Part shown: in pieces, positions 21,702-31,109 of the stretch
Layout of the letters: each line of letters opens with the position of its first letter
Numbering within the stretch: position 1 is the stretch's first letter
Assembly (NCBI GenBank): GCA_015060075.1
Contig: SUZE01000019.1
Location: forward strand, 1 to 39,968
Source of the DNA: Rikenellaceae bacterium
GTDB taxonomy: Bacteria > Bacteroidota > Bacteroidia > Bacteroidales > Rikenellaceae
Direction of reading: 5' to 3'
Length of the DNA: 39,968 nt
Notes under the pieces: model-generated
Databases searched by the model: none
What the model was told of the DNA's origin: nothing
What the model saw: only the letters and a program-made list of their open reading frames with translations
Program-made: the position numbers and the translations under genes

Positions 21702-23081
21702 TTAGAATTCTGCGTTTTTAAGTGTACGAGGGAACGGAATCACATCACGAATATTGCTCATACCTGTTACGAAGAGCAACAATCGCTCGAAACCGAGTCC
21801 GAAGCCCGAGTGAGGTGCAGAGCCCCAACGGCGTGTGTCAAGGTACCACCACATATCCTTCTCAGGAATGTTCAACTCCTTGATTCTTGCAGATAGTTTG
21901 CCATAGTCTGCCTCACGCTCCGAACCGCCTATAATCTCGCCGATTTTCGGGAAGAGAACGTCCATAGCACGAACAGTCTTGCCGTCCTCGTTCTGCTTCA
22001 TATAGAATGCCTTGATATCCTTTGGATAGTTGATAAGGATAACCGGCTTCTTGAAGTGCTCCTCTACGAGGTAACGCTCATGCTCCGACTGTAAGTCGCT
22101 ACCCCACTCGCAAGGGAACTCGAACTTCTTGCCCGAAGCCTTCAAAATCTCGATACCCTCGGTGTAGTCGAGGCGTACAAAGTCGTTTTCCAATACGAAG
22201 TTGAGGCGGTCAAGCAACTCGTTATCCCACATCTTATTCATAAATTCAAGGTCCTCCTTGCAGTTATCGAGAGCGTAGCGGATAAGGTACTTCAAGAACT
22301 CTTCCGCCATATCCATATTGTCTTTGAGGTCGAAGAATGCAACCTCAGGCTCAATCATCCAGAACTCCGCCAAGTGGCGTGGAGTGTTTGAGTGCTCGGC
22401 ACGGAAAGTAGGACCGAAGGTGTAAATCTGTCCCATAGACAAGGCTCCCAACTCGCCCTCCAACTGTCCCGATACAGTAAGGCTGCAAGGCTTGCCAAAG
22501 AAGTCCTGCGAGAAGTCGATTGCCCCCTCCTCGGTACGAGGCATATCGTTCAAATCGAGGGTTGTAACTTGGAACATCTCGCCTGCGCCCTCACAGTCCG
22601 AAGCGGTGATAAGCGGAGTATGCAAGTAGTAGAAACCCTTATCATTGAAATACTTGTGGATAGCGTACGCCATAGCATGGCGGATACGCAGGATAGCACC
22701 AAAGGTGTTGGTACGAGGACGGAGGTAGGCAATCTCGCGAAGGAACTCCAACGAGTGCCCCTTCTTCTGCAATGGGTAGGTTGCAGGGTCGGCAGTGCCA
22801 TAGACCTCGATTGAATCCGCCTGCACCTCAACGCCCTGACCTGCGCCAAGCGACTCAACGAGGGTACCCTCAACAGCCACACAAGCACCTGTGGTCACAG
22901 GCTTCAACTCCTCCTCCGAGATTTTTGCGAGGTCGGCAACAATCTGAATGTTTGCCACGCACGAGCCATCGTTCAACGCAAGGAAGGCAACATTCTTGTT
23001 TCCACGCTTTGTACGCACCCAACCCTTTACGGTAACCTTTGCACCGTATTCGGTAGATTTCAATAATTGAGCAATTCTCAT
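21702..23081 (-). CDS. asnS: Asparaginyl-tRNA synthetase
   Basis: A 459-residue class IIb synthetase that charges tRNA-Asn. The N-terminal OB-fold anticodon-binding domain (about 15-105) has [24 protein letters not shown]. Class II motif 2 is seen in [21 protein letters not shown], and motif 3 in [25 protein letters not shown] at the C-terminus. The ERLL and DVIPFPR context distinguishes it from LysRS, and the length and the absence of a GAD-type insertion from bacterial AspRS. A TATCTTTG -7 box lies 40 nt upstream. It is flanked on both sides by copies of the same palindromic repeat. Confidence 0.96.
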   Translation of the reverse strand: MRIAQLLKSTEYGAKVTVKGWVRTKRGNKNVAFLALNDGSCVANIQIVADLAKISEEELKPVTTGACVAVEGTLVESLGAGQGVEVQADSIEVYGTADPATYPLQKKGHSLEFLREIAYLRPRTNTFGAILRIRHAMAYAIHKYFNDKGFYYLHTPLITASDCEGAGEMFQVTTLDLNDMPRTEEGAIDFSQDFFGKPCSLTVSGQLEGELGALSMGQIYTFGPTFRAEHSNTPRHLAEFWMIEPEVAFFDLKDNMDMAEEFLKYLIRYALDNCKEDLEFMNKMWDNELLDRLNFVLENDFVRLDYTEGIEILKASGKKFEFPCEWGSDLQSEHERYLVEEHFKKPVILINYPKDIKAFYMKQNEDGKTVRAMDVLFPKIGEIIGGSEREADYGKLSARIKELNIPEKDMWWYLDTRRWGSAPHSGFGLGFERLLLFVTGMSNIRDVIPFPRTLKNAEF

Positions 23082-23121
23082 ATTTGTATCTGTTTTATTT
23101 TGTTTCTTCGCTTCTAACTCG

Positions 23122-23129
23122 CAAAGATA
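23122..23129 (-). promoter_or_regulatory. -7 box of asnS
   Basis: The minus strand reads TATCTTTG about 40 nt before the asnS ATG. No -33 match was found. Confidence 0.5.
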
Positions 23130-23184
23130 AGAAAAACTTTTAACTTTTAATTTAATTTTTGATTAAACAAGTCCAATATACGCC

Positions 23185-23308
23185 AAAATCGTCAATGATT
23201 GAGAAAATTTTGTGCGTTGCAAGGCGCTAAATCCACAATATACTTTGGCGTATGTGAGGAATTTGAAGTCCGAAGCAAGGTGCAAAATTTGCCAATCAGA
23301 ACGATTTT
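23185..23308. repeat. Long palindromic repeat, copy 2 (upstream of the CyuA-like gene)
   Basis: 124 bp. It shares with copy 1 the outer stem AAAATCG/CGATTTT, TGATTG/CAATCA, the TTTTGTGCG and TGCAAAA arms, and the core ATACTTTGGCGTATGTGAG. Inner arms differ (TTGC/GCAA instead of AAAC/GTTT; AAATCC/GGAATTT instead of TAGCAAGA/TCTTGCTA) but remain complementary. Confidence 0.8.
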
Positions 23309-23311
23309 TTA

Positions 23312-23319
23312 TATATTTG
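23312..23319 (+). promoter_or_regulatory. -7 box implying a leaderless mRNA
   Basis: TATATTTG ends only 4 nt before the ATG at 23324, so transcription would start at or beside the start codon. Confidence 0.55.
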
Positions 23320-23323
23320 CGCT

Positions 23324-24607
23324 ATGACAGCACAAGAACACGACAAAATCATCGACCTTATCAAGCGAGAGGTGGTCCTTTCGATAGGTTGCACCGAGCC
23401 TATGGCTGTGTCGCTATGCGTAGCAAAGGCTTGCGAGACTCTCGGCACAACGCCTGAGTATATCTCGGTGGCACTCAGTGCCAACATCTTCAAAAATGCT
23501 ATGGGCGTGGGTATTCCGAATAGTGGAATGACAGGTCTGCCGATTGCCGTGGCACTCGGTGCCGTGGCAGGGCGTTCGGAGTACGGCTTGGAGGTATTGC
23601 GCGATGTCGATAGTGCAGCCGTAGAACGAGCAAAAACGTTTTTGGAGGAGGTAAAGCCTTCTATTTTCGTAACTGACGAGAGCGATGACATTCTCTTTAT
23701 CAAGGTGTACGTCAAGGCGGGAAACGACTCTGCCGAGGTAATTATTTCAGGCACACACACCAACTTTTCATCGATACGCCGCAATGGTAAGGAGGTCGCC
23801 GCAAACGAGGCAACAAAGAGCGAAATAACAACAGAGGAGGATTTGGAGTTGTCGTTGCGCAAGGTCTACGATTTTGCCGAGGAGGTGCCACTCGAAAAGA
23901 TTGAGTTTATAGGCGAAGCAGCAGAGAAGAATATTGCAGCAGCCGAACTTTCTTTCACCGGGGATTATGGTCACGGCTTGGGCGCAATGCTCCACAGCGG
24001 AGTAGCAAAAAGCATCTTTGGCGACACGCTATTTACCAATATTTTAGCGCATACAAGCGGTGCTTGCGATGCACGAATGAGTGGTGCAATGGTACCCGTA
24101 ATGAGCAATTCGGGCAGTGGCAATCAGGGTATCTCGGCAACCGTTCCGGTGGCTATTTTTGCCAACGCCAACAAGGTCAGCCACGAAAAGATGTTGCGAG
24201 CTTTGGTGTTGAGTCATCTTACCGTTATATATATTAAGCAGAGCCTTGGTCGCTTGTCGGCTTTGTGCGGTTGCGTAGTGGCAGCAACAGGCTCGGCTTG
24301 CGGAATTACCCGCTTGATGGGCGGTGGTTACGAAGAGGTTTCGGGTGCAGTGAAGAATATGGTTGCCAACCTTACGGGAATGATTTGCGATGGCGCAAAA
24401 CCTTCCTGCTCGTTGAAGGTAACGAGCGGAGTTGCCACAGCCGTACTCTCGGCAACACTTGCAATGAATCACCGTGTAACAACCTCGTTGGAGGGAATTA
24501 TAGAAGACAATGTCGATAACTGCATTCGCAATCTCACCGAAATTGGTCGCTCGGGAATGAGCGAAACCGACCGCCTGATTCTCGAAATAATGACCTCGAA
24601 AAAGTAG
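23324..24607 (+). CDS. CyuA/UPF0597-type L-cysteine desulfidase or L-serine deaminase-like protein
   Basis: A 427-residue cytosolic protein of the serine dehydratase alpha-chain-like family (UPF0597; E. coli YhaM/CyuA, archaeal L-cysteine desulfidase). Visible are the N-terminal LSIGCTEPMAVSLCVAKA (C27), the Gly/Ser-rich VMSNSGSGNQGISATVPV, and conserved cysteines in SGACDAR and MICDGAKPSC, which are proposed to hold a [4Fe-4S] cluster. Members release ammonia and sulfide from cysteine, or deaminate serine. The substrate cannot be told from sequence alone. It is a single gene, convergent with the ompH operon, with a palindromic repeat and apparently leaderless promoter upstream. Confidence 0.86.
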   Translation: MTAQEHDKIIDLIKREVVLSIGCTEPMAVSLCVAKACETLGTTPEYISVALSANIFKNAMGVGIPNSGMTGLPIAVALGAVAGRSEYGLEVLRDVDSAAVERAKTFLEEVKPSIFVTDESDDILFIKVYVKAGNDSAEVIISGTHTNFSSIRRNGKEVAANEATKSEITTEEDLELSLRKVYDFAEEVPLEKIEFIGEAAEKNIAAAELSFTGDYGHGLGAMLHSGVAKSIFGDTLFTNILAHTSGACDARMSGAMVPVMSNSGSGNQGISATVPVAIFANANKVSHEKMLRALVLSHLTVIYIKQSLGRLSALCGCVVAATGSACGITRLMGGGYEEVSGAVKNMVANLTGMICDGAKPSCSLKVTSGVATAVLSATLAMNHRVTTSLEGIIEDNVDNCIRNLTEIGRSGMSETDRLILEIMTSKK

Positions 24608-24646
24608 AGATAACATCGCTTAACCAGGCAACAAACCACATAAAAC

Positions 24647-24679
24647 AAGTGCTGACCTTCCTTTCGAAAGTCAGCACTT
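24647..24679. terminator. Terminator between the CyuA-like gene and the ompH operon
   Basis: AAGTGCTGAC / GTCAGCACTT, a 10-bp stem, is followed on the minus strand by TTGTTTTATG. It probably serves the ompH-bamA operon. Confidence 0.65.
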
Positions 24680-24705
24680 ATTTCGTAATCTGGTATTACT
24701 CTACT

Positions 24706-25233
24706 TTACTTTGCCGGTGCAGCGGTAGTAGCAACAATGCCCAACTCCTTCTTTACAAGCGGAGCGATATCGGTAGTTTGTGCCTCATCAATGTAAGCAA
24801 GACTTGGTACCGAAACATCGAATACCACGATATAGCCATTTGCCTTAGCCACCTTATTTACAGCCTCCTGAGCCTTCTTCTGTACAGGCTCAATCAGCTC
24901 TGCCTGCTTCTTCTGGAAGTCCTGCTGTGCAATCTGCTGGAACTCGCTGAAACGCTGCTGCAACTGCTCCAACTCCTGCTGACGCATCTGCTTCACCGAT
25001 GCAGCCATGGTAGCCTGATTTTTCTGAAAATCTGCCAACTTGTTGTTAAACTCTACCTGAATCTGCTCCATCTGCTCGTTCAAGTCCTTACCGAAAGCCT
25101 CCAAATTCTTCTGCGCCTCATCGAACTCCGGCATTGCCATTACAACCTCCTGCACATTGATACGGGCGAACTTCTGTGCCGATACGGTGCCGATGGTGAA
25201 CAATGCGGCAACCAAAATAAAAAGTTTTTTCAT
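24706..25233 (-). CDS. OmpH/Skp-family periplasmic chaperone (second copy)
   Basis: A 175-residue protein starting at the ATG that opens MKKLFILVAALFTIGTVSAQ, a signal peptide; a TTG two codons earlier is unlikely. A long coiled coil (about 35-120), rich in Gln, Glu and Lys, forms the tentacles of the trimeric chaperone, and the C-terminal strand-helix part includes NKVAKANGYIVVFDVS. It ends in a Thr/Ala-rich tail (ATTAAPAK). Skp holds unfolded outer-membrane proteins on the way to BamA. It lies 28 nt after the first copy in the same operon. The pair has clearly diverged in sequence. Confidence 0.9.
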   Translation of the reverse strand: MKKLFILVAALFTIGTVSAQKFARINVQEVVMAMPEFDEAQKNLEAFGKDLNEQMEQIQVEFNNKLADFQKNQATMAASVKQMRQQELEQLQQRFSEFQQIAQQDFQKKQAELIEPVQKKAQEAVNKVAKANGYIVVFDVSVPSLAYIDEAQTTDIAPLVKKELGIVATTAAPAK

Positions 25234-25261
25234 CTTCAAATCTGTTTTTTGAGTTATTATT

Positions 25262-25771
25262 CTATTTCTTTAATTGTTCAATCACTTGCGCTGTGTGGTC
25301 GATAGCATCATTGACATAGAGCATCGAAGCATTTGAGGCCTTGTCAAGTACAAGGTCATAGCCATTTGCCTTGGCGTATGCCTCTATTGCAGCAAACACC
25401 TTTGTCTGTATAGGCTTTATCAACTCTATGCGTTTTTGCATCAGTTTGCCATCCTCGCCAAAGAGCTCCTGTTGATATTTTTGAGCCTCTTCTTCTTTCT
25501 GCAAAATTTGTTGTTCAACACTTGCACGAGTTGATGCTGCAAGCGAAGCCTTCTGCTGCATATAGTTATTGTACAAACTCTCTATGCTCTTATATTTGCT
25601 ATCAACCTCCGCTTGGTACGATTTGCCCAACTCGTCAAGGGTTGTCATCGCCTTGTTATACTCATCGAGCGACTTAAATACCTTCTCGCTATCAATCACA
25701 CAATACTTCTGTGCCGAGGCGATACCGAGTGTCGCCAAAGCAAACATTGCTGTCAAAATAATTCGTTTCAT
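25262..25771 (-). CDS. OmpH/Skp-family periplasmic chaperone (first copy)
   Basis: A 169-residue protein with signal peptide MKRIILTAMFALATLGIASAQ, the body-domain strand KYCVIDSEKVFKSLDEY, a central coiled coil (about 40-120) and the C-terminal AYAKANGYDLVLDKAS typical of OmpH. It sits between bamA (65 nt upstream) and the second copy in an envelope-biogenesis operon uppS-bamA-ompH-ompH, the standard order in Bacteroidota. Confidence 0.92.
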   Translation of the reverse strand: MKRIILTAMFALATLGIASAQKYCVIDSEKVFKSLDEYNKAMTTLDELGKSYQAEVDSKYKSIESLYNNYMQQKASLAASTRASVEQQILQKEEEAQKYQQELFGEDGKLMQKRIELIKPIQTKVFAAIEAYAKANGYDLVLDKASNASMLYVNDAIDHTAQVIEQLKK

Positions 25772-25836
25772 ACTTATCTTTATTTATATGTTAAACACAA
25801 GTATCATCAAATTTGTTGCCAATCACACCTTTTTCG

Positions 25837-28401
25837 TTAGAAACTCTGTCCGATAACGAAGTGGAATTGGCTTCCGCTGCGTTTGGTAGAGCCTGCCGGT
25901 GGGTCGAATCCCCAACCCCAATCAATACCGAGCATACCCACGATAGGGAGATATAGACGAACGCCAAGACCTGCTGAACGCTTAACCTTCCAAGGCGCAA
26001 AATCCTTCCACGAGGTGAAACCGTTACCCGCCTCCAAGAAGCCGAGCACATAAATCTGTGACGAAGGTTTCAAGATTACAGGATAGCGCAACTCCAAAGT
26101 GTATTTATTGTAAGCAATCGAATAGTTGCTACCCACAGGGTCCAAATCGCCATCTTCGTAACCACGCAACGCTATAATATCGACACCATACATCGTATAT
26201 CCCGACATACCGTCACCGCCGACCTGGAAACGCTCAAAAGGCGATATTTTATTCTTGTTGTAGTGTCCGAGGAATCCCATCTCCGCCTTCGCCATCAACA
26301 CAAGATTGTTGTTCGGCGTAAGTGCTTGGAACCACTGCGCCTTGAACTGCCACTTGTGGAATTCGCTCCAACGATAACGCTCCTGGTCACTCATATTCGG
26401 ATTAGAGTAGTCCTTGCCGTCCATTGCCGAGAATGGCGGTGTAATCTGCAACGACACCGAAATATCCGAACCTCGGCGAGGATAGATTGGTTGGTCGGTA
26501 GAATTTCGAGCCAACACCAGTCGCAACGATAACATATTAGCCTTACCATTCTGCATAATGAACGAAGAGTAGTTCTTCAAGCCGTAGTGCTGATATGCCA
26601 ACTCACCGTAGAATGTGAAGTATGGGTCAGGCCACGACAATCGCTTACCCAAACCGACCGAAAGACCATACGAACGGAAGTACGACGTTGCCGACTGCCA
26701 AATATAGTAGGCGTTGTTCTGCTCGGAGAGGTGTCCTGAAATAGTGAACGAGTTAGGCTTACGACCTCCGAGCCAAGGGTCTTGGAACGAGAGGGCAATA
26801 GCCTTATAGTATGTACCATTGGTCTGTCCCGAGATAGACAAGCGTTGATTTTGTCCCATCGGGTATGGCTTCCACGCACCCTTCTTGAACATATTGCGTA
26901 TCGAAAGGTTGTTCAGCGTAACACCAATTGAGCCGACAAAAGTACCTGAACCCCAACCCGCCGCAACATTGAATTGGTCTGATGCCTTCTCTTCGAGTGG
27001 CCAATTTATATCCACCAAATCATTCGATACGGGCTTGATATCCGGCATTAGAGCCTCCTCGTTGAAGTGTTGCATGCCCGCCAAGGTACGAATAGTCTGC
27101 ATAATCAAAGCACGATTATACAACTCTCCCGGGCGAGTATATATCTCACGGCGAATAACCTCATCATTCACACGGTTATTTCCCGAAATACCGACATTAT
27201 TGATAGTAAACTGATTACCCTCGAAAATCTTGATTTCGATATCCAAAGAGTCCGCACCAACAATCGTTTCGGAGGGCTCAATTTGCGACATCAGATAGCC
27301 CTCATTCTGATAGAGTGAAGACACCGACATATCGTCTGGATTCTGCTCCTTACCGATGCCGAGTCGCTTGTGAATAGATTTCTTATCGTACACATCGCCC
27401 TTACTCATGCCAAGCATGCGCTGCAACATATCGGTCTCGTACTTTGAGTTGCCAACCCAATTGATATCTCGGATATAATACTTATTACCCTCCGCAAGCT
27501 CTATACGGATACCCATTCGCTTCTTCTTGGGATTTTTAGGGACCATGCGGTAGATTGAGTCGGAGAGGATATTTGCATTACGATAACCCTTCGAGTTGTA
27601 GAAGTCGAGCAGCAACTCCTTGTCCTCCTCATACTCCTTCTCGTTAAATTTGGTCTTCTGCCAAAACCAAGGGCTCACCTTATGAGTCTTCTTGAATGTC
27701 CTTGCAAGACGCTTATCGGGGAATGCCTCATTGCCCTCGAAGATGATTTCGCCGATGCGAACTCGCTGTTTCTTCTCTACATCGAAGGTTACATTTACCG
27801 CCTGTTTTATCACGGTATCAGGCTCTATCTTAACCCCAACCTCGCAATCAAGGAATCCTTTCTCTCCGAAGTGTTCTTTTATGAGTTTGATATTTCGGTC
27901 TATGATGTGGTCCGAGAGTTCGTGTCCTCGTTTGAGTTTCAACACCTCATCGACAAGGTCTTTCGACTTACCCTTTGGAACACCCGTTACCGCCCAATTC
28001 ATCACTCGCGGACGCTCACGAAGCATAACTTCCAAATCGACACTGTCGCCATCAATCGTTGCACCAATCTGAATATCCTCGAAGTAGCGTTGCGACCAAA
28101 GGCGCATCATCGCATTTTGGATAAACGAGCCCGAAAGATATATCGAATCACCCGCAACCAAGCCCGATGACGAACGAATTATATCGTGGTTAATATGCTT
28201 TACGCCGTGAATATTTACCTTGCGAAGAATATAAGGTCGATTATCCGATTCGTCAAAATATGGAGCATTCTTCGGCATCACAAAGACATCGGTGGTATCA
28301 ACGAGAAAGCCCTCTTTGTTCGTTGGCTCCGCCTTAGCAGCAGCCTCCGTAGCAAAAAAGAGCATCGTAAACAGGCAAAATATCTTGACAAACAGAATCA
28401 T
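25837..28401 (-). CDS. bamA: Outer-membrane protein assembly factor BamA
   Basis: An 854-residue Omp85 protein. The ATG at 28401 is chosen because it opens the signal peptide MILFVKIFCLFTMLFFATEA; the longer frame begins at a TTG and adds a charged stretch. Several POTRA domains cover about 60-450 (for example VRIGEIIFEGNEAFPDKRL, FTINNVGISGNNRVNDEVI). A C-terminal barrel (about 460-854) contains the VRGY-type lid motif as ALRGYEDGDLDP and ends in the aromatic FHFVIGQSF. It inserts barrel proteins into the outer membrane and works with the OmpH chaperones encoded downstream. The gene is 33 nt from uppS and probably co-transcribed with it. Confidence 0.95.
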   Translation of the reverse strand: MILFVKIFCLFTMLFFATEAAAKAEPTNKEGFLVDTTDVFVMPKNAPYFDESDNRPYILRKVNIHGVKHINHDIIRSSSGLVAGDSIYLSGSFIQNAMMRLWSQRYFEDIQIGATIDGDSVDLEVMLRERPRVMNWAVTGVPKGKSKDLVDEVLKLKRGHELSDHIIDRNIKLIKEHFGEKGFLDCEVGVKIEPDTVIKQAVNVTFDVEKKQRVRIGEIIFEGNEAFPDKRLARTFKKTHKVSPWFWQKTKFNEKEYEEDKELLLDFYNSKGYRNANILSDSIYRMVPKNPKKKRMGIRIELAEGNKYYIRDINWVGNSKYETDMLQRMLGMSKGDVYDKKSIHKRLGIGKEQNPDDMSVSSLYQNEGYLMSQIEPSETIVGADSLDIEIKIFEGNQFTINNVGISGNNRVNDEVIRREIYTRPGELYNRALIMQTIRTLAGMQHFNEEALMPDIKPVSNDLVDINWPLEEKASDQFNVAAGWGSGTFVGSIGVTLNNLSIRNMFKKGAWKPYPMGQNQRLSISGQTNGTYYKAIALSFQDPWLGGRKPNSFTISGHLSEQNNAYYIWQSATSYFRSYGLSVGLGKRLSWPDPYFTFYGELAYQHYGLKNYSSFIMQNGKANMLSLRLVLARNSTDQPIYPRRGSDISVSLQITPPFSAMDGKDYSNPNMSDQERYRWSEFHKWQFKAQWFQALTPNNNLVLMAKAEMGFLGHYNKNKISPFERFQVGGDGMSGYTMYGVDIIALRGYEDGDLDPVGSNYSIAYNKYTLELRYPVILKPSSQIYVLGFLEAGNGFTSWKDFAPWKVKRSAGLGVRLYLPIVGMLGIDWGWGFDPPAGSTKRSGSQFHFVIGQSF

Positions 28402-28434
28402 TCTCTTCTCTTTCTCTTCACTTTTCAAAATCAA

Positions 28435-29145
28435 CTACAAAACTCCGTAACGGCGTTCACGCTGCGCATACACCTCCAACGCCTTATCAAACTCCTCCTC
28501 ACGAAAGTCAGGCCACATTGTCTGAGGGAAGTACATCTCGGCATACGAAGCCTGCCACAACAGGAAGTTGCTCAACCTGCACTCACCACTTGTGCGAATA
28601 ATGAGGTCGGGGTCGGGAATACCCGCCGTATCGAGGTGTGCCGAAATAACCTCATCGTTAATCTGCTCGCTGCGCAACTCACCTCGTTGCACCTTATCTG
28701 CCACTGTACGGGTTGCTCGCACTAACTCATCTCGTGACGAGTAGTCGAATGCCAACACAAGTGTCAGTTTATCGCCGCACTTTGTACTCTCTTCAATATG
28801 CAGTAATCGCTCACGCACCTCCTCCGAAAAGCGGTCACGGCGACCAATAATCTGCACTCGAACACCTTGCTCGATAAGTTCGGGCGTCTCTTTTGTTACG
28901 CTTTTGCAGAAGAGTTGCATCAACGCATCTACCTCCGCCTGCGGTCTGCCCCAATTCTCAGTAGAGAAGGCATATAAAGTCAGGTAGCGCACACCACGCT
29001 TACGGGCAGCCTTTATACACGCCTTTACCGAAACAACACCCTCGATGTGTCCCTCGTAACGCTCTTTGCCTTTGGACTTTGCCCAGCGGCCATTGCCGTC
29101 CATTATGATAGCAATGTGTGTCGGTATGTTTTTTTCATTACCCAT
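28435..29145 (-). CDS. uppS: Undecaprenyl diphosphate synthase
   Basis: A 236-residue cis-prenyltransferase that makes the C55 lipid carrier for cell-wall and glycan synthesis. The start is the ATG opening MGNEKNIPTHIAIIMDGNGR; it follows the -7 box TATATTTG by only 8 nt, whereas the longer frame to 29226 would run through the promoter. Motifs are IMDGNGRWAKSKGKERYEGH (substrate pyrophosphate site), LTLYAFSTENWGRP, LAFDYSSRDELVRA and DLIIRTSGECRLSNFLLWQA with a C-terminal half typical of the family. First gene of the uppS-bamA-ompH-ompH operon. Confidence 0.95.
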   Translation of the reverse strand: MGNEKNIPTHIAIIMDGNGRWAKSKGKERYEGHIEGVVSVKACIKAARKRGVRYLTLYAFSTENWGRPQAEVDALMQLFCKSVTKETPELIEQGVRVQIIGRRDRFSEEVRERLLHIEESTKCGDKLTLVLAFDYSSRDELVRATRTVADKVQRGELRSEQINDEVISAHLDTAGIPDPDLIIRTSGECRLSNFLLWQASYAEMYFPQTMWPDFREEEFDKALEVYAQRERRYGVL

Positions 29146-29153
29146 ATAGGGCG

Positions 29154-29161
29154 CAAATATA
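29154..29161 (-). promoter_or_regulatory. -7 box of the uppS-bamA operon
   Basis: The minus strand reads TATATTTG with 8 nt to the chosen ATG, implying an almost leaderless mRNA. The -33 region is occupied by a GGAAAAC repeat. Confidence 0.55.
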
Positions 29162-29168
29162 CAAATTA

Positions 29169-29203
29169 AAAACGGAAAACGGAAAACGGAAAGCGGAAAA
29201 CTT
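29169..29203. repeat. AACGGAA short tandem repeat
   Basis: Four to five heptads of the type AACGGAA/AAGCGGA lie directly upstream of the uppS promoter box. The complementary family TTTCCGT is at 29310-29336. Confidence 0.65.
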
Positions 29204-29278
29204 CTATTTTTAATAGAAAATAACAAAAGTCGATGACTGTGAAGAAAACAGAACTTTTAACTTAAACTTTTCCGGCCC

Positions 29279-29336
29279 TCCGTTCTCAGCTCTCAGCTCT
29301 CAGTTTTCAGTTCTCCGTTTTTCGTTTTCCGTTTAT
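29279..29336. repeat. TCTCAGC / TTTTCCG short tandem repeats
   Basis: TCTCAGC TCTCAGC TCTCAGT TTTCAGT TCTCCG is followed by TTTTTCGTTTTCCG, between uppS and nadK. Copies are near-perfect heptads. Confidence 0.65.
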
Positions 29337-30199
29337 CTTATGTCCACTCCCCACATCATCTTATTTCGTAACGAATCGAAGAACGATATATTGTGCGGAA
29401 CGGCCAAACGGATATATCTTTTTGCCTTTTTGATGGTCAAAACGGCATTGTTCTCTATCTTGAAAGTGCGGTTATCTATCGAAATCGAAGCATCGTTGCC
29501 ACGAGTGTCTATATGCAATTTCACCATGCTCGTATCGGGCATTACAATAGGTCGCATCGTAAGGTTATGCGGAGCAAGCGGAGTGAGCAGAAACGAGTGG
29601 CACGAAGGGGCAACAATCGGACCTCCCGCACTCAACGAATACGCTGTTGAACCTGTTGGCGTTGAGATGATTACTCCATCTCCATTGTAGGTCGACACCA
29701 TATTGCCGTCAATCGCCGCCTCAACCGAAATCATCGCTGCACCAAGACGCTGTACCGACACCTCATTCAAGGCGTAGAGTTTGGTATCGCCGACACCTTC
29801 AATGCAGAGCATATCGCGCTGTTCCAAGTTGAGATTTTTCGATGCAATACCTTCGAAAACCTCTCTGATATTCTCGCGGGGAGCGAGAGCCAAAAATCCG
29901 AGATGTCCGCCATTGATACCCACCACCGGAATATCGGCACCACCGAGGCGATGCACCCCTTCAAGCAGTGTACCATCTCCGCCATAGCAGACCATCACCG
30001 AGTCGGCTGGTTGCTCACCAACCTCTCCGTCATAGATAAATTCGGTCGGAATTATACGCAAAGTGTGCTCCTCGATATTTTCGGCAAATGCCTTGTTTAT
30101 GGCGTATTCGAAGCCGTAACGCTCTATGGCTCCGAAGATTTCGTCAATATCCTCGGTGCGGAGCGCAATGCTTTTGCGTGAAAAAAGTATAATTTTCAT
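29333..30199 (-). CDS. nadK: NAD kinase
   Basis: A 288-residue ATP-NAD kinase that makes NADP. The signature GGDGTLLEG (about 74-82) holds the catalytic Asp, followed by [21 protein letters not shown] and [20 protein letters not shown], all classical. Length is normal. Its 3' end borders a repeat array. Probable -7 box on the minus strand TATATTTG at 30265-30272. It is divergent from pdxJ, with only 83 nt between start codons, a typical Bacteroidota arrangement. Confidence 0.95.
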   Translation of the reverse strand: MKIILFSRKSIALRTEDIDEIFGAIERYGFEYAINKAFAENIEEHTLRIIPTEFIYDGEVGEQPADSVMVCYGGDGTLLEGVHRLGGADIPVVGINGGHLGFLALAPRENIREVFEGIASKNLNLEQRDMLCIEGVGDTKLYALNEVSVQRLGAAMISVEAAIDGNMVSTYNGDGVIISTPTGSTAYSLSAGGPIVAPSCHSFLLTPLAPHNLTMRPIVMPDTSMVKLHIDTRGNDASISIDNRTFKIENNAVLTIKKAKRYIRLAVPHNISFFDSLRNKMMWGVDIR

Positions 30200-30264
30200 C
30201 TCTTATTTCGGCGAAATTAATTAACTTTACATCGATTTTGGCGCAAAGTGTGCAAAATCCATCT

Positions 30265-30272
30265 GCAAATAT
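30265..30272 (-). promoter_or_regulatory. -7 box of nadK
   Basis: The minus strand reads TATATTTG about 65 nt before the nadK ATG, within the region shared with divergent pdxJ. Confidence 0.45.
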
Positions 30273-30282
30273 AGCGATTTTT

Positions 30283-30996
30283 ATGACAAAGTTAAGCGTA
30301 AATGTAAATAAGATTGCAGTAATTCGCAATTCGCGTGGCGGAAATACCCCCGATGTGATTGCTGCGGCATTGGCAATAGAGCGTTTTGGTGGCGAAGGCA
30401 TTACCGTACACCCACGCCCCGATGCACGCCATATCCGCTACTCCGATGTGCGAGAGCTGAAAAAGGTTATCACGACCGAGTTGAATATCGAGGGTAATCC
30501 GATAGGCTCGTTTGTCGATTTGGTGTTGGAGGTTGTACCGGCACAAGTAACACTCGTTCCCGATGCGGTTGATGCCATTACCTCAAATGCCGGCTGGGAT
30601 ACCATCGCCAACAAGGAGTTTTTGACCGATATCACAAAGCGCTTCCACGAGAAGGGTATTCGAGTTTCGATTTTCGTGGACCCGAAACCTGAAATGGTTG
30701 CCGGAGCAGCCGCTTGTGGAGCAGACCGAGTAGAGCTATACACCGAGGCGTATGCCGCTCACTATAAGGCAAATAGAGAGGCTGCTATTGCACCATATAT
30801 CGCTGCTGCGGAGGAGGCTCGCAAGTGCGGTCTTGGCTTAAACGCAGGTCACGACCTCTCGCTCGAAAATCTTCAATACTTTGCCGAGCAAATTCCATGG
30901 TGCGATGAGGTTTCGATAGGTCACGCACTTATCAGCGATGCCCTCTACTACGGCTTGGAAAATACGGTACAACTCTATCGCAGATGTTTGCGATAA
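30283..30996 (+). CDS. pdxJ: Pyridoxine 5'-phosphate synthase
   Basis: A 237-residue TIM-barrel enzyme that condenses 1-deoxyxylulose 5-phosphate with 3-amino-2-oxopropyl phosphate in DXP-dependent vitamin B6 synthesis. The start at 30283 gives the family N-terminus [20 protein letters not shown]; the frame open from 30238 has no ATG. Motifs are [57 protein letters not shown] and [17 protein letters not shown]. Divergent from nadK. Confidence 0.95.
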   Translation: MTKLSVNVNKIAVIRNSRGGNTPDVIAAALAIERFGGEGITVHPRPDARHIRYSDVRELKKVITTELNIEGNPIGSFVDLVLEVVPAQVTLVPDAVDAITSNAGWDTIANKEFLTDITKRFHEKGIRVSIFVDPKPEMVAGAAACGADRVELYTEAYAAHYKANREAAIAPYIAAAEEARKCGLGLNAGHDLSLENLQYFAEQIPWCDEVSIGHALISDALYYGLENTVQLYRRCLR

Positions 30997-31031
30997 ACTG
31001 AAAACGGAAAACGGAACCGACGCACGAAGCA

Positions 31032-31109
31032 AGAGCAGAGACTGCTTGCAGACTATGCCTTGCAAGAAGGAGGAAAAGCCTGCGAAGCAGGGTTAAAGCG
31101 GAAAACTAA
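31032..31109. repeat. Dispersed intergenic repeat, copy 2
   Basis: This is homologous to 10-88 (shared 18-mer at 31042-31059) and is preceded by AACGGAAAACGGAA heptads at 31000-31017. It fills the gap between pdxJ and the nucleotidyltransferase gene up to the start codon. Confidence 0.6.

Noticed and set aside
29146..29226. Upstream extension of uppS
   Set aside because: It is encoded by the promoter box and a GGAAAAC repeat; family N-terminus matches the downstream ATG.
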